Below, piece by piece: positions 1 through 7,880 of a DNA stretch of 48,544 bases. Numbering within the stretch: the stretch's first letter is position 1; the number at the start of each line of letters is the position of its first letter. Both the position numbers and the translations under genes were made by a program. The notes below the pieces were generated by a model. The model did not search any database. It saw only the letters and a program-made list of their open reading frames with translations, and was not told where the DNA came from. Source of the stretch: Alphaproteobacteria bacterium (GTDB lineage Bacteria; Pseudomonadota; Alphaproteobacteria; Rickettsiales; JABCZZ01); contig JABDCC010000011.1 of NCBI GenBank assembly GCA_013288335.1, positions 1 to 48,544 of the forward strand, in the 5' to 3' direction.

Positions 1-779
1 ATTGCATGCGCCATATCTTTCTGAGTTTTATTGCGGCTAAGACGTAAAAATGCTAATGTCTTGCAGAATATTGGCAGTTCTTGTGACTCAGATTTTCCGT
101 AATGTTCTAAAAATTTAATAATCTCTTGATCGGAAACAGTGATTTCTTGGTTTTTTAATAATGTTGAAATAACGTGAAGAGTAGTTAATGGGGATTCTGC
201 ATAATGTTCGGTTACCATCTCGATAAATTCTTCGGTTATTTTGTTAGTATCATTAGCTAATATTTCGAAAGCATTAAAAATTTGATTATGAATAAAAGAA
301 TTATTTTCCGGCTTGGCGATTTTAGCACTAAATGATGTAGTGCTTTTAATTTTATCAAGTTGTTGTAGGCAAAAAAACTCAAAATTTGAATCAGTAACAT
401 CTGCAACAGGAAGTTTCGCATGCGTATTGCGCCAATAATCAGCACTGCGTCTTAATCTATAGAGTCCAACCCCGGGGACTGGTAATTCAGAAGGACGCAT
501 AAATTGTCCTGGAATTGCCAGAGAAAGAATTGTGGCAATGCGCATACTAGGTGCTTGCTCACCAACATATAAAGCATACAATTCTTCTTGTTTAATAAAT
601 TGACTAAGACCCGTTTTGTTCAAAAAAGCTTCTATAGAAGTCCCGCAGCCTTCTTGATTCATCCATTTTCCAAGTAACTCAGGAAAACTCTGTAAATCCG
701 TTTCTAAGAGCCAGTTGGCATTTTTAGCAAAGCTGCCAAAATATTCGATGATTGTTGAAACATTGGTCGTTTTTTTCAT
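1..779 (-). CDS. Unrecognised protein, 3' end beyond the window
   Basis: An uninterrupted frame of 259 codons runs from an ATG at 779 to the left edge without a stop, so the C-terminus lies outside. The protein starts MKKTTNVSTIIEYFGSF and looks soluble: no signal peptide or membrane segment is visible. I recognise no domain. The last visible part (LRLSRNKTQKDMAHA) could be the start of a helix-turn-helix-like segment, but that is speculative. There is no Shine-Dalgarno before the ATG, and a TATAAT hexamer lies only six bases upstream, as expected for a leaderless message. The continuous frame is certain; the function is unknown. Confidence 0.75.
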   Translation of the reverse strand, partial: MKKTTNVSTIIEYFGSFAKNANWLLETDLQSFPELLGKWMNQEGCGTSIEAFLNKTGLSQFIKQEELYALYVGEQAPSMRIATILSLAIPGQFMRPSELPVPGVGLYRLRRSADYWRNTHAKLPVADVTDSNFEFFCLQQLDKIKSTTSFSAKIAKPENNSFIHNQIFNAFEILANDTNKITEEFIEMVTEHYAESPLTTLHVISTLLKNQEITVSDQEIIKFLEHYGKSESQELPIFCKTLAFLRLSRNKTQKDMAHA

Positions 780-1135
780 TTTCTGATTATATCATCAAAC
801 CGTTAATGATTTATTACGATTTTAGTTAATATCTATTAAAGTTAGTCGAATAACGTGCACAGTCAATATATTGATAAAGAACAATTAACTTGACTTACTC
901 TGGACTTCGAGCGATGATATCAGCAAAATGGGGAAGTCTCTGGAGGTCGAAAGTTCGACTCTATTATGCCCCACCAATTTTATTGTTGTTTTACAGTATA
1001 TTAGATAATTTTCAGCTGAGCGGCGCTGTGTGGGCGACTCATTTTTTAATGCAGACCAGAGATATCAAATAACATAGGGAATAAGCCATTTCTATACTAT
1101 ACACGACCTGAATTGTTTCACATATGGTGTCACTT
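780..1135. other. Non-coding gap with a decayed tRNA 3'-end-like sequence
   Basis: No believable gene lies in this 356-base gap. The short open frame at 890-1072 has no ribosome-binding site and no protein-like character. At 942-976 the sequence resembles the 3' third of a tRNA: GGAGGTC as variable-loop-like sequence, a GTTCGACTC T-loop-like stretch, then ATGCCCC followed by ACCA. The T-stem is imperfect (GAAAG opposite CTATT has an A-A mismatch), and no matching GGGGCAT acceptor strand occurs 55-75 bases upstream, so this is not an intact tRNA gene. It could be a relic of integration into a tRNA 3' end, or chance. Confidence 0.35.
786..791 (-). promoter_or_regulatory. TATAAT -10 element, possible leaderless promoter
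   Basis: On the minus strand the hexamer TATAAT is followed by six bases and then the ATG at 779, so transcription would begin at about the A of the start codon. No convincing -35 is seen at the usual spacing (about 809-814 reads ATAAAT). Confidence 0.35.
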
Positions 1136-1930
1136 TCAATTGCCGAATGCATACGCATCCATTGCCAATACGCCAAGCGCGGTATCTTCATGCAGATGTC
1201 TTGCCTGAAGTGGAGTGCCAGCAGCGCCTAATGCGACAAAGAAAGGGAGAAAATGTTCTGGCGTTGGATGATTCTCGCGTGCGTGTGGAGCTAAGGTTTG
1301 CCAATTGAGTAAATCAGCGATGTTGCTTTTTGCCGCATGTTCTGCCACCCACTCGGCGAATGCAGTCACCCATAAAGGTGTTTCTGAATGATGCCCACGA
1401 AAAGCTTCGCGTAGGTTATGTGTCAGATTGCCAGTTCCGATAATCAGAATATTTTCTTTCCTAAGCGGTGCCAATGCTTGACCGATTTTGCAATGCCAAC
1501 TTGCATCGTGCTTTGGCTGCACCGATAACTCAATCACGGGAATATCGGCGCGGGGGTACATCAGCAGGAGGGGATTCCATGCACCATGATCCATGCCGCG
1601 AACAGGATCAATACCTGTTTTAAAACCTGAAGCAGTGAGTAAAGATTGTACACGGTTAGCGAGTTCTGGATTGCCATGAGCAGGATAACGCAACGCATAA
1701 AGTTCTTTAGGAAACCCCTGAAAGTCATGGATGGTTTCAAGCTGTACTGCGCCCGTCAGCATCGGTTCGTCTGTCTCCCAATGGGCAGATGCGATAATAA
1801 TGGCGCTTGGTTTTGGCAATTGCGCAGCAAGTCCACGTAAGAATTTTGTTGTCGGTGCGTCCTCCAGTGCCAGCATTGGTGAGCCATGTGAGATAAAGAG
1901 AGTGGGGATAGTTGAATTAAGCTGCGGCAT
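1136..1930 (-). CDS. ygiD: LigB-family extradiol dioxygenase (4,5-DOPA dioxygenase type)
   Basis: This 264-residue cytosolic enzyme belongs to the class III extradiol ring-cleavage dioxygenases, close to YgiD / 4,5-DOPA extradiol dioxygenase. Family members are compact single-domain metalloenzymes of about 260-270 residues, so the length fits. Visible metal-site candidates are His15 (SHGSP), His50 (ASAHWE), His115 (DHGAW) and the NLTHN and HPTPEH segments around 171 and 221-226. It is the last gene of the cbpA-cbpM-ppk2 transcription unit, starting 4 bases after ppk2; AGGATT precedes the ATG. The physiological substrate is not shown by context: bacterial homologues are often annotated by similarity only. 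Confidence 0.85.
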   Translation of the reverse strand: MPQLNSTIPTLFISHGSPMLALEDAPTTKFLRGLAAQLPKPSAIIIASAHWETDEPMLTGAVQLETIHDFQGFPKELYALRYPAHGNPELANRVQSLLTASGFKTGIDPVRGMDHGAWNPLLLMYPRADIPVIELSVQPKHDASWHCKIGQALAPLRKENILIIGTGNLTHNLREAFRGHHSETPLWVTAFAEWVAEHAAKSNIADLLNWQTLAPHARENHPTPEHFLPFFVALGAAGTPLQARHLHEDTALGVLAMDAYAFGN

Positions 1931-1934
1931 AATC

Positions 1935-2768
1935 CTATGCCTTCTTTTTTGCTGAGTGGTATTTTTTGCGGATTTGCTCGATATTCACAGAAGGTGGCGG
2001 ACACTTCATGTGCAATGCTTCAAGATATTCTACCATAATCTGCGATATCGCCAAATCGCGAAACCATTTATAGTTAGCTGGTATAACGAACCATGGGGCG
2101 TGCTTAGTGCTGCATTCTGAAAGCATGTCGTCGAATGCAGTTATATAGTCATCCCAGCGTGTACGATCAGTATAATCAGTCGCGCTAATCTTCCAGTGCT
2201 TTGTTGGATCATCCAGCCTTTCTTTGAAACGCCTAAGTTGCTCATCCTTACTAATATGAAGAAAGAATTTTATGATGTGAGTATTATTCTCGGACAGATT
2301 CTTTTCAAAATCATTAATCTGGTTGTAATGCTTCAACCAGGTGGCTTTGGGAGCAAGGTTATGTATTCGCACCACCAGTACATCTTCGTAATGCGAACGA
2401 TTAAAGATGGTGACTTCGCCTTTGGCCGGAACATCACGATGAGCGCGCCAAAGGAAGTCATGGTCACGTTCTAGACTAGTGGGTTGCCGAAAAGAGGCAA
2501 CACGGCAGCCTTGAGGATTCATAGCGCCGAGCACATGACTGATCGTACCGTCCTTGCCGCCCGTATCTATGGCTTGCAAACAGATAAGCAGTGATCGTTT
2601 ATGTTCCGCATAGAGAAGCTCCTGTAGTTCGCGTAGCCGTAAGTTATTGCGCTCAATGATTTTGAGGGCATCTTTTTTGCTTTCGTGTCCGTTTCTGAAG
2701 TCGGGGTCGATGTCACTTAGTTGTACTTTAGATCCAGGTTTGATCAAAAACCGCTGAAAATAATTCAT
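1935..2768 (-). CDS. ppk2: Polyphosphate kinase 2 family protein
   Basis: A PPK2-type P-loop kinase of 277 residues that transfers phosphate between polyphosphate and nucleotides in the cytosol. The Walker A-like AIDTGGKDGT lies at 66-75 and the Walker B-like FNRSHYEDV at 122-130, with the conserved RPTSLE-like stretch (RQPTSLERDHDFLW) and the HYNQINDFEK helix between them. The single-domain form with this spacing resembles the nucleotide-phosphorylating PPK2 subclasses (I or III), but I cannot assign AMP versus ADP preference. Its ATG overlaps the cbpM stop (ATGA), so translation is probably coupled. Pairing with a DnaJ-like chaperone suggests a stress role in energy and proteostasis. Confidence 0.9.
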   Translation of the reverse strand: MNYFQRFLIKPGSKVQLSDIDPDFRNGHESKKDALKIIERNNLRLRELQELLYAEHKRSLLICLQAIDTGGKDGTISHVLGAMNPQGCRVASFRQPTSLERDHDFLWRAHRDVPAKGEVTIFNRSHYEDVLVVRIHNLAPKATWLKHYNQINDFEKNLSENNTHIIKFFLHISKDEQLRRFKERLDDPTKHWKISATDYTDRTRWDDYITAFDDMLSECSTKHAPWFVIPANYKWFRDLAISQIMVEYLEALHMKCPPPSVNIEQIRKKYHSAKKKA

Positions 2769-3109
2769 AGTGTCTCACCTGTTTTTGCAAACTGATTTAT
2801 GATCGCCATAATCTCTGCCTGCACATGAGGTGACTGCTGAGTAATAGCTTGAGTGATATGCTTCATGTGCGCCCGTAATCCATATAACTGGTCAAGCAGT
2901 GAAAGCACTACATCCATACCCTCATCATTGACCTGAATGTCTTGTGTGAGATGGCATACCAGCTGCAATCTTGCGATATCAATTTCTTCAAAATACCAAT
3001 CTTCCTCACCAGAAACAGGCCGCAGCCACTCGTGCGCAATATATTCTTCAATCGTTTGCCGATCAACACGGGCTTGTAATATTTCAACCACTTCATCTAA
3101 TGTTTTCAT
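2765..3109 (-). CDS. cbpM: CbpM-like chaperone modulator
   Basis: This 114-residue protein matches the CbpM/MerR-like modulators that bind the J-domain of CbpA and inhibit it. The N-terminal half has the winged-helix-like character of that family (MKTLDEVVEILQ, then IEEYIAHEWLRPV and WYFEEIDIARLQLVCHL), followed by a helical tail. Stop and start codons overlap on both sides (ATGA with cbpA and with ppk2). The order cbpA-cbpM is the classical pair and supports the call. There is no sign that it binds DNA. Confidence 0.88.
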   Translation of the reverse strand: MKTLDEVVEILQARVDRQTIEEYIAHEWLRPVSGEEDWYFEEIDIARLQLVCHLTQDIQVNDEGMDVVLSLLDQLYGLRAHMKHITQAITQQSPHVQAEIMAIINQFAKTGETL

Positions 3110-3996
3110 TTTACATTCTCCATAGATTTTCGCGGATTATATGCATGTGTTTCAGACCATTTGCGAATTGCCTGTTCTAAATCCGCGTCAATTTCTTTTG
3201 GCATAACGAGTTTTAATTTTACGTACTGACTACCGCTTTTTATACCTTTGCCCCTCAGTACGAGTGTGGCATCTGAGCTTTGTGCCTTTGGCAGAGTCAT
3301 TTCAACAGGTCCATGAATTGTCGGCACTTGAATTTTTCCGCCCAGCACACTTTCCTGAAGTGTGATAGGGACTTCGATATTAATATCATTGCCTTTGCGG
3401 ATAAAAAACGGGTGCGGCTTGATATGCACTTCCACATAAGCATCACCAGACGCTTTTGTACCCTGACCTTTTAGGCGCAGTTTCTGACCCTCTTCGATGC
3501 CTTCAGGGATAGAAATATTGAGATTTTTGCCATCGGGCATAGTCACATTCTTTTTAGCACCACGTGCTGCTTCCAGAAAATCCACTTCAATTCTGTAATG
3601 AGCGTCCGCAGATTGCTGGCCAAATCCCATGCCACCGGCTCTACCACCTAATCCACCGAAAAGGCCTTCCAGATCCGATAAATCAAAATCGCCGCCATTG
3701 AAATTATATCTATTGCCCTGCGGTTGCTCGGCATAATCGCGATATGTGCGCTGCTGTTGCTGATAGCGCGGCTGACCTTCCATATCAATGGCTCCATTAT
3801 CAAACGCCGCACGTTTATCCTTATCGGAAAGCAGATCATTCGCCGCATTTAATTCTTTGAATTTTTCATCTGCATTTTTATTGCCGGGATTCAGATCAGG
3901 ATGATGTTTTTTGGCAAGTTTGCGATATGCCAATTTGATATCGGCTTCGCTTGCATCTTTACTCACGCCCAGTATTTCGTAAGGGTTTTTTGCCAT
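3106..3996 (-). CDS. cbpA: DnaJ-class co-chaperone CbpA
   Basis: A type II Hsp40 of 296 residues. The J-domain spans about 1-70, with the HPD tripeptide at 32-34 that stimulates DnaK ATPase. A Gly/Phe-rich linker follows at about 95-128 (FGGLGGRAGGMGFG), then the two C-terminal substrate-binding domains (130-285). There is no DnaJ zinc-finger region, which separates CbpA from DnaJ. It is first in the cbpA-cbpM-ppk2-ygiD operon; the 93-base gap upstream must hold the promoter, but I see no convincing heat-shock or EcfG-type element. The ribosome-binding site is weak. Confidence 0.93.
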   Translation of the reverse strand: MAKNPYEILGVSKDASEADIKLAYRKLAKKHHPDLNPGNKNADEKFKELNAANDLLSDKDKRAAFDNGAIDMEGQPRYQQQQRTYRDYAEQPQGNRYNFNGGDFDLSDLEGLFGGLGGRAGGMGFGQQSADAHYRIEVDFLEAARGAKKNVTMPDGKNLNISIPEGIEEGQKLRLKGQGTKASGDAYVEVHIKPHPFFIRKGNDINIEVPITLQESVLGGKIQVPTIHGPVEMTLPKAQSSDATLVLRGKGIKSGSQYVKLKLVMPKEIDADLEQAIRKWSETHAYNPRKSMENVK

Positions 3997-4089
3997 ATGA
4001 CCAGCTTCAGAGCCTAATCCTTACATGGTGTTTCGGCAAGTTGTAATCATCGGATATAAAACAGTCGTGTATAATAAATTCACGCAGAA

Positions 4090-4248
4090 TTATTTCTCCG
4101 ATTTCTCATGCTCAATTTTGCGATGACGATCAGCGTCCTGGCTATGGGTTTGTGTTGCAGCAATTTCTGCTTCTATTGCATTTAGTTCTTTAATTTTAGC
4201 AAAATCACTATGGTGCTTATATTTATGTTTTTCTTTATGTTCTGACAT
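4090..4248 (-). CDS. Small Lys/His/Glu-rich hydrophilic protein
   Basis: A 52-residue highly charged protein (MSEHKEKHKYKHHSDFAK..., ending in a Glu/Lys-rich tail) with a central helix-prone, Ala/Glu-rich segment. The ATG at 4248 is preferred over in-frame upstream starts because AAAGGA lies nine bases before it. It is the last of three very small hydrophilic genes in a row. There is no signal peptide and no recognised family. The composition resembles desiccation- or stress-type disordered proteins, but this is only inference. Confidence 0.6.
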   Translation of the reverse strand: MSEHKEKHKYKHHSDFAKIKELNAIEAEIAATQTHSQDADRHRKIEHEKSEK

Positions 4249-4261
4249 AGGAGTTTCCTTT

Positions 4262-4450
4262 TTAAATATCTTTACGAGGTGTTGAGCCATTCGTATGTTC
4301 TTGGCGCACAACTTTTCTTTTATCTTCGATAGGAAAATGCTGCTGCTCAGATTTTTGGTAAGCGGACTGCTTCTCGGAAAGGAAATCTGACATTTCTGAA
4401 CTCATCTGTTCTCCACCTTTATGAGGGTGAATCTCTTTTTTGTTGGTCAT
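4262..4450 (-). CDS. Small hydrophilic protein of unknown function
   Basis: A 62-residue polar, probably disordered protein (begins MTNKKEIHPHKGGEQ), rich in Ser, Glu, Gln and Lys. Its coding status rests on a strong Shine-Dalgarno (AGGAGG) seven bases before the ATG and on its place between two similar small genes on the same strand. No family is recognised. Confidence 0.6.
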   Translation of the reverse strand: MTNKKEIHPHKGGEQMSSEMSDFLSEKQSAYQKSEQQHFPIEDKRKVVRQEHTNGSTPRKDI

Positions 4451-4472
4451 TAGAACCTCCTGTTATTAGTAA

Positions 4473-4733
4473 TCAGTTATCAGCAAGCCCTGGATTCTCA
4501 TCTTCAATTGAATCTTCTGCTTGTGATGGATTGCTATCATCACCTTTTTCAGGATGTTTAACGCGACCATCCGTTTCCGCCGTTCCTCCGCGTACGCCGC
4601 TACTTGCAGCAAACCCCTCCTCATATGCACGTTGCAGATTACCAAATTTCTTATCAATGGCCTCATCGGTGGCAACATGGGTTTCGGTACTGCCGGTATT
4701 TTTGTCTTTTTCATTATATTCAATGGTGCGCAT
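4473..4733 (-). CDS. Small acidic hydrophilic protein
   Basis: An 86-residue acidic protein (MRTIEYNEKDKNTG...). It contains a short helical part (FGNLQRAYEEGFAAS) and a Gly/Asp/Ser-rich tail ending ENPGLADN. This frame is chosen over an overlapping alternative because AGGAGTGATAGATC directly precedes its ATG. It belongs to the same minus-strand group as the two smaller proteins and the copper-storage protein. Function unknown; a stress-related disordered protein is plausible. Confidence 0.6.
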   Translation of the reverse strand: MRTIEYNEKDKNTGSTETHVATDEAIDKKFGNLQRAYEEGFAASSGVRGGTAETDGRVKHPEKGDDSNPSQAEDSIEDENPGLADN

Positions 4734-4783
4734 GATCTATCACTCCTAAATGTTTTAGCTAATAAGTTGCTGATATAACTTAG

Positions 4784-5143
4784 TTATGCAGCGGCAGACT
4801 TTGAATCCATATGTTTATCTGAGCAATGTTGAGCGCAGAGACGGCAAGCCTCAGCACAACGAAGCATTTCTGCTCCTCCAATGAGTTCGCAGGATTCTGC
4901 ACATGCCTTACATATCTTTGCACAAGCACTACAAATTGCATCATACATTGATGAACGACGTGTCATAAAATCCGCTGCCATTTGACATATAGCAATACAG
5001 TCTGTCATTAGTTTTACATGCCGTTCTTCCACATGCCTTCCGCCCATATCAAGACAGATATTAAATAAGGTGTCCTGGCATACGTTACGACAATTCCAAC
5101 AGGCTTGTATGGATTCTTTTCTTTGTTCATTATCATGGTACAT
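4784..5143 (-). CDS. Cys-rich four-helix-bundle copper-storage protein (Csp/DUF326)
   Basis: A 119-residue protein with 15 cysteines (15, 18, 22, 30, 49, 53, 71, 74, 78, 81, 85, 96, 100, 103, 107) arranged mostly as CxxC and CxxxC along predicted helices. This is the hallmark of the Csp copper-storage family, in which Cys thiolates lining a four-helix bundle hold many Cu(I) ions. There is no signal peptide, so it should be cytosolic, like Csp3. It lies directly downstream of the efflux operon and carries a copy of the AACCAYATGGATAAAAGAT motif about 55 bases before its ATG. It could be independently transcribed or read through from the efflux genes. Confidence 0.88.
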   Translation of the reverse strand: MYHDNEQRKESIQACWNCRNVCQDTLFNICLDMGGRHVEERHVKLMTDCIAICQMAADFMTRRSSMYDAICSACAKICKACAESCELIGGAEMLRCAEACRLCAQHCSDKHMDSKSAAA

Positions 5144-5198
5144 ATATTATCCTTTTTATATTTTGGGGATGAATTAACCCAACGGTAGAATGAAAGAA

Positions 5199-5217
5199 AT
5201 CTTTTATCCATGTGGTT
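5199..5217 (-). promoter_or_regulatory. Recurrent leader motif, copy upstream of csp
   Basis: The minus strand reads AACCACATGGATAAAAGAT, identical over 19 bases to copies at 9942 and 14764. It overlaps the 3' end of the outer-membrane factor gene and ends about 55 bases before the copper-storage gene, facing it. No FNR-type box is seen upstream of this copy. The same bases encode MDKR if the internal ATG were used. Confidence 0.55.
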
Positions 5218-6718
5218 TAGTCTGCACGGTGCCATCAGGTTTTAGGCTGCCATCTTCGGGTTTCACATTCCACCACCCACCACCGAGCGCTGCAAATAGT
5301 GCTGCTGTATCGGCCAGGCGCGCAGCTTGCGCTTGGGCAAGATCAAGGCGTGTCTGCTGATACTGACGTTCAGCATCCAGCAATGCCAGATGGCTTATAC
5401 CTCCCAGCCTATATTGTTGCTCAGTTATCTCCAATGCTGCCTTCGCCTGCACATTGGCATTGGCGTACGCTTTAAGTGTTTTGGCATCAGCATCTAAGGC
5501 TTTCAGGGTATCAGCAACGTTCTGAAATGCTATGAGTACGACTTGGCGGTAATTGGCTGCTGCTTCATCATAGGCAGCTTTAGAGGCTCGGCGTCGGGCC
5601 ATAAGTTCGCCACCATGAAAGAGGGGTTGCGTCAGCGATCCACCGAGCGACCATATCATGGAATTTTTGTTAAAAAACTCACTGGCCTCGGTTACCTCCG
5701 GTCCATAGCTTGCCGAAAGTTTGAATTGCGGAAATAGATTGGCGGTAGCGACACCTACGTTAGCGCTGGCTTCGTGCAACCTTGCTTCGGCAGCACGTAT
5801 GTCAGGACGCTGGCGCACCAGCGCTGAAGGAAGGCTCACCGGAAGTTCCTGTGGCAGCGTGAAGACCTCCAGATGAAATTCAGGCAAATTACTTTCGCTT
5901 GGCAACTTGCCCGCATACACGGCAAGTTGATTGCGCGTCTGTTCCAATTCTTTTTCAAGCGGAGACAAAGTGGCTTCCGTTTGTTCCACCTGCCTGCTCT
6001 CAGTTATCACATCCGCCTGTGCCACACCACCGAGTACCAATTGCTTTTTCATTATAGTGAGCTGTTCTGCCTGCGCCTTAATCATATCCCTGGTTGCGTC
6101 CAGCTGCGCGCGCAGTGCAGCTTCTTTAAACGCTGTTGTCGTCAGATTGGAAACCAGCGCAAGATGTGCGGCTTTAAGCTCATAGGCCTGATATTCTGCT
6201 TCTGCTTTTGCTCCTTCGACTTGACGCCGTACACTGCCGAACAGATCAAAATCATAGGAGACATTTACCGAGGCGTTGTAGAGATTAAAGATACTTGATG
6301 GAATGGAAGGTTCTCCAAACCCCGCAGCCGAGAATTTCTCGCGTGTAGCGCCACCACTAAGATCAACCCGTGGGTAAAACCCGCCTTTCTGCGCCTCCAG
6401 ATTTTCCTGCGCCTGGCGTAACGTTGCCTCAGCTGCGGCAATGGTCGGGCTGTCGGTTAGTGCTTGTTGGATCATTTTGTTCAGTGCTTCAGAGTGGAAC
6501 AACTTCCACCAATCGACAGGGATAAGCTGTTCGGAAACAAAATGCTGTGCCTCGCCCGTCACAGCATTTGCGGCTTCTGTTTTTTCAGGCAATGGCGTCG
6601 TTGTGTAATGGTCGGTCTTAGGTGCATTAGGCTGCAGAAAATTAGGCCCAACAGCGCAAGCATTAAGGAGGGCGCCAAGAAGAAGTGCAATAATCCCAAT
6701 CGTTATTTTGTTTTGCAT
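5204..6718 (-). CDS. NodT-type outer-membrane efflux lipoprotein
   Basis: A 504-residue outer-membrane factor of the TolC/NodT class that forms the exit channel of a tripartite pump. The N-terminus is a lipoprotein signal peptide with the lipobox around Cys21 (LLNAC). Two repeats of the efflux-protein fold follow, with long coiled-coil helices rich in Ala/Gln/Glu (about 90-290 and 310-480) and the typical RQRPDIRAAEARL-like segment near 320. It ends the adaptor-ATPase-permease-OMF operon, starting 4 bases after the permease stop. The substrate is not defined. Confidence 0.9.
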   Translation of the reverse strand: MQNKITIGIIALLLGALLNACAVGPNFLQPNAPKTDHYTTTPLPEKTEAANAVTGEAQHFVSEQLIPVDWWKLFHSEALNKMIQQALTDSPTIAAAEATLRQAQENLEAQKGGFYPRVDLSGGATREKFSAAGFGEPSIPSSIFNLYNASVNVSYDFDLFGSVRRQVEGAKAEAEYQAYELKAAHLALVSNLTTTAFKEAALRAQLDATRDMIKAQAEQLTIMKKQLVLGGVAQADVITESRQVEQTEATLSPLEKELEQTRNQLAVYAGKLPSESNLPEFHLEVFTLPQELPVSLPSALVRQRPDIRAAEARLHEASANVGVATANLFPQFKLSASYGPEVTEASEFFNKNSMIWSLGGSLTQPLFHGGELMARRRASKAAYDEAAANYRQVVLIAFQNVADTLKALDADAKTLKAYANANVQAKAALEITEQQYRLGGISHLALLDAERQYQQTRLDLAQAQAARLADTAALFAALGGGWWNVKPEDGSLKPDGTVQTKPHG

Positions 6719-6722
6719 AATT

Positions 6723-7880
6723 TTAATCCAGTGTTTTGCGATAGAATTTTATGCCAACCGTCAGCACCACTACATTGAAAAGTAAAAGCGGCCAAACATT
6801 TGGCCAAAGTTCTGCCCAGCCACTTCCTTTAAGCATGATGCCGCGCACCACGCGTGTGAAATAGGTAAGCGGAATTACACTACCGATGGTTTGAGCCCAC
6901 ACGGGCATGCCCTTAAAGGGAAACAAAAAGCCGGAAAGCAGGAAGGACGGCATAATCGTGAACATCGTCATCTGCATTGCCTGCATCTGGTTATTCGCAA
7001 AGGAAGACAAGGTAATGCCGAGTGCGAGGTTTCCGGAAATGAACAACAGGATCATGGTGAATAGCACGGTAACGTTGCCGAGAAATGGTATATGAAACAA
7101 AAATCTCGCGGCGACCATGATAATGGTAGACTGAATCAGCCCGATAAAAATATAAGGAACCAGTTTACCACTGATGACTTCAAAGGGCTTTACTGGCATA
7201 GCGAGAAGATTTTCCATCGTACCACGTTCGCGTTCACGGGTAATGGCGACCGCCGTCATCATGACGAGTGTCATAGTAAGGATGATGCCCATCAAGCCGG
7301 GGATGATATTGTAGGATGTAATGCCTTCAGGGTTATAAAGCTTGTGCAGCACAACACTGTAGGGAGGGGGATTGGTAGCAGAAAGTAAAGGCGCTGCACC
7401 CTCAAAATCCCGCTGTATCACCGAACCGGCCAATGCTATTACTGCTGCCGCAGCATTCCCTATTGCCGTTGGATCGGTAGCATCGGCTTCTATCAGCATC
7501 TCCGGATGTTCACCGCGTAAAAGCTGCCTAGTAAAGTCCACCGGGATAGTGATGACGAATTGTACAAGGCCTGTGGTAAGTGCCTCTTTTGCACTGTGTT
7601 CATCCCGTACTTTATCCTCGAACTTGAAATATTCCGTGTTTTTCATCGCCGAGATAAAACTGCGGGTAAATATGCTTTGATCGGCGGAAACGATGGCAAT
7701 CGGCAGGTGTTTGGGATCGGTGTTGATGGCGTAGCCGAACAAAAACAGCTGCATGATCGGAATGCCAACGATCATGCCGAGCGTAGCCCGGTCGCGTTTG
7801 AGCTGAATAAATTCCTTCAGCACGATTGCCCACCAGCGCGAAAAAGAAAAACCCTGTGTATGTTTTTCTTTGCTCTTCAT
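6723..7880 (-). CDS. ABC-2 type efflux permease
   Basis: A 385-residue permease of the YhhJ/YbhR type. One N-terminal membrane helix (about 28-50) is followed by a large extracytoplasmic domain (60-180) and five C-terminal helices (about 190-380), with the ABC-2 signature region ITRERERGTMENLL before the second helix. Its ATG overlaps the ATPase stop (ATGA). Only one permease gene is present, so a homodimer is expected. The complex probably spans inner membrane, adaptor and NodT-type channel to export drugs or other hydrophobic compounds. Confidence 0.9.
   Translation of the reverse strand: MKSKEKHTQGFSFSRWWAIVLKEFIQLKRDRATLGMIVGIPIMQLFLFGYAINTDPKHLPIAIVSADQSIFTRSFISAMKNTEYFKFEDKVRDEHSAKEALTTGLVQFVITIPVDFTRQLLRGEHPEMLIEADATDPTAIGNAAAAVIALAGSVIQRDFEGAAPLLSATNPPPYSVVLHKLYNPEGITSYNIIPGLMGIILTMTLVMMTAVAITRERERGTMENLLAMPVKPFEVISGKLVPYIFIGLIQSTIIMVAARFLFHIPFLGNVTVLFTMILLFISGNLALGITLSSFANNQMQAMQMTMFTIMPSFLLSGFLFPFKGMPVWAQTIGSVIPLTYFTRVVRGIMLKGSGWAELWPNVWPLLLFNVVVLTVGIKFYRKTLD

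Noticed and set aside
871-884. FNR-like sequence TTGATAAAGAACAA
   Set aside because: One half-site is imperfect and no gene with a promoter lies at a fitting distance.
942-976. Intact tRNA gene
   Set aside because: No acceptor 5' strand, D-arm or anticodon arm upstream; only the 3' third is tRNA-like.
890-1072. Open frame of 60 codons in the first intergenic gap
   Set aside because: No ribosome-binding site, no protein-like composition, and it runs through the tRNA-like remnant.
5014-5235. 73-codon frame across the csp start that contains the MDKR reading of the leader motif
   Set aside because: It overlaps the csp gene in another frame and has no Shine-Dalgarno; csp itself is far better supported. 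The motif is reported as a regulatory candidate instead.
5873-6298. 141-codon open frame antisense to the NodT-type gene
   Set aside because: It lies entirely within a well-supported gene and has no recognisable domain.
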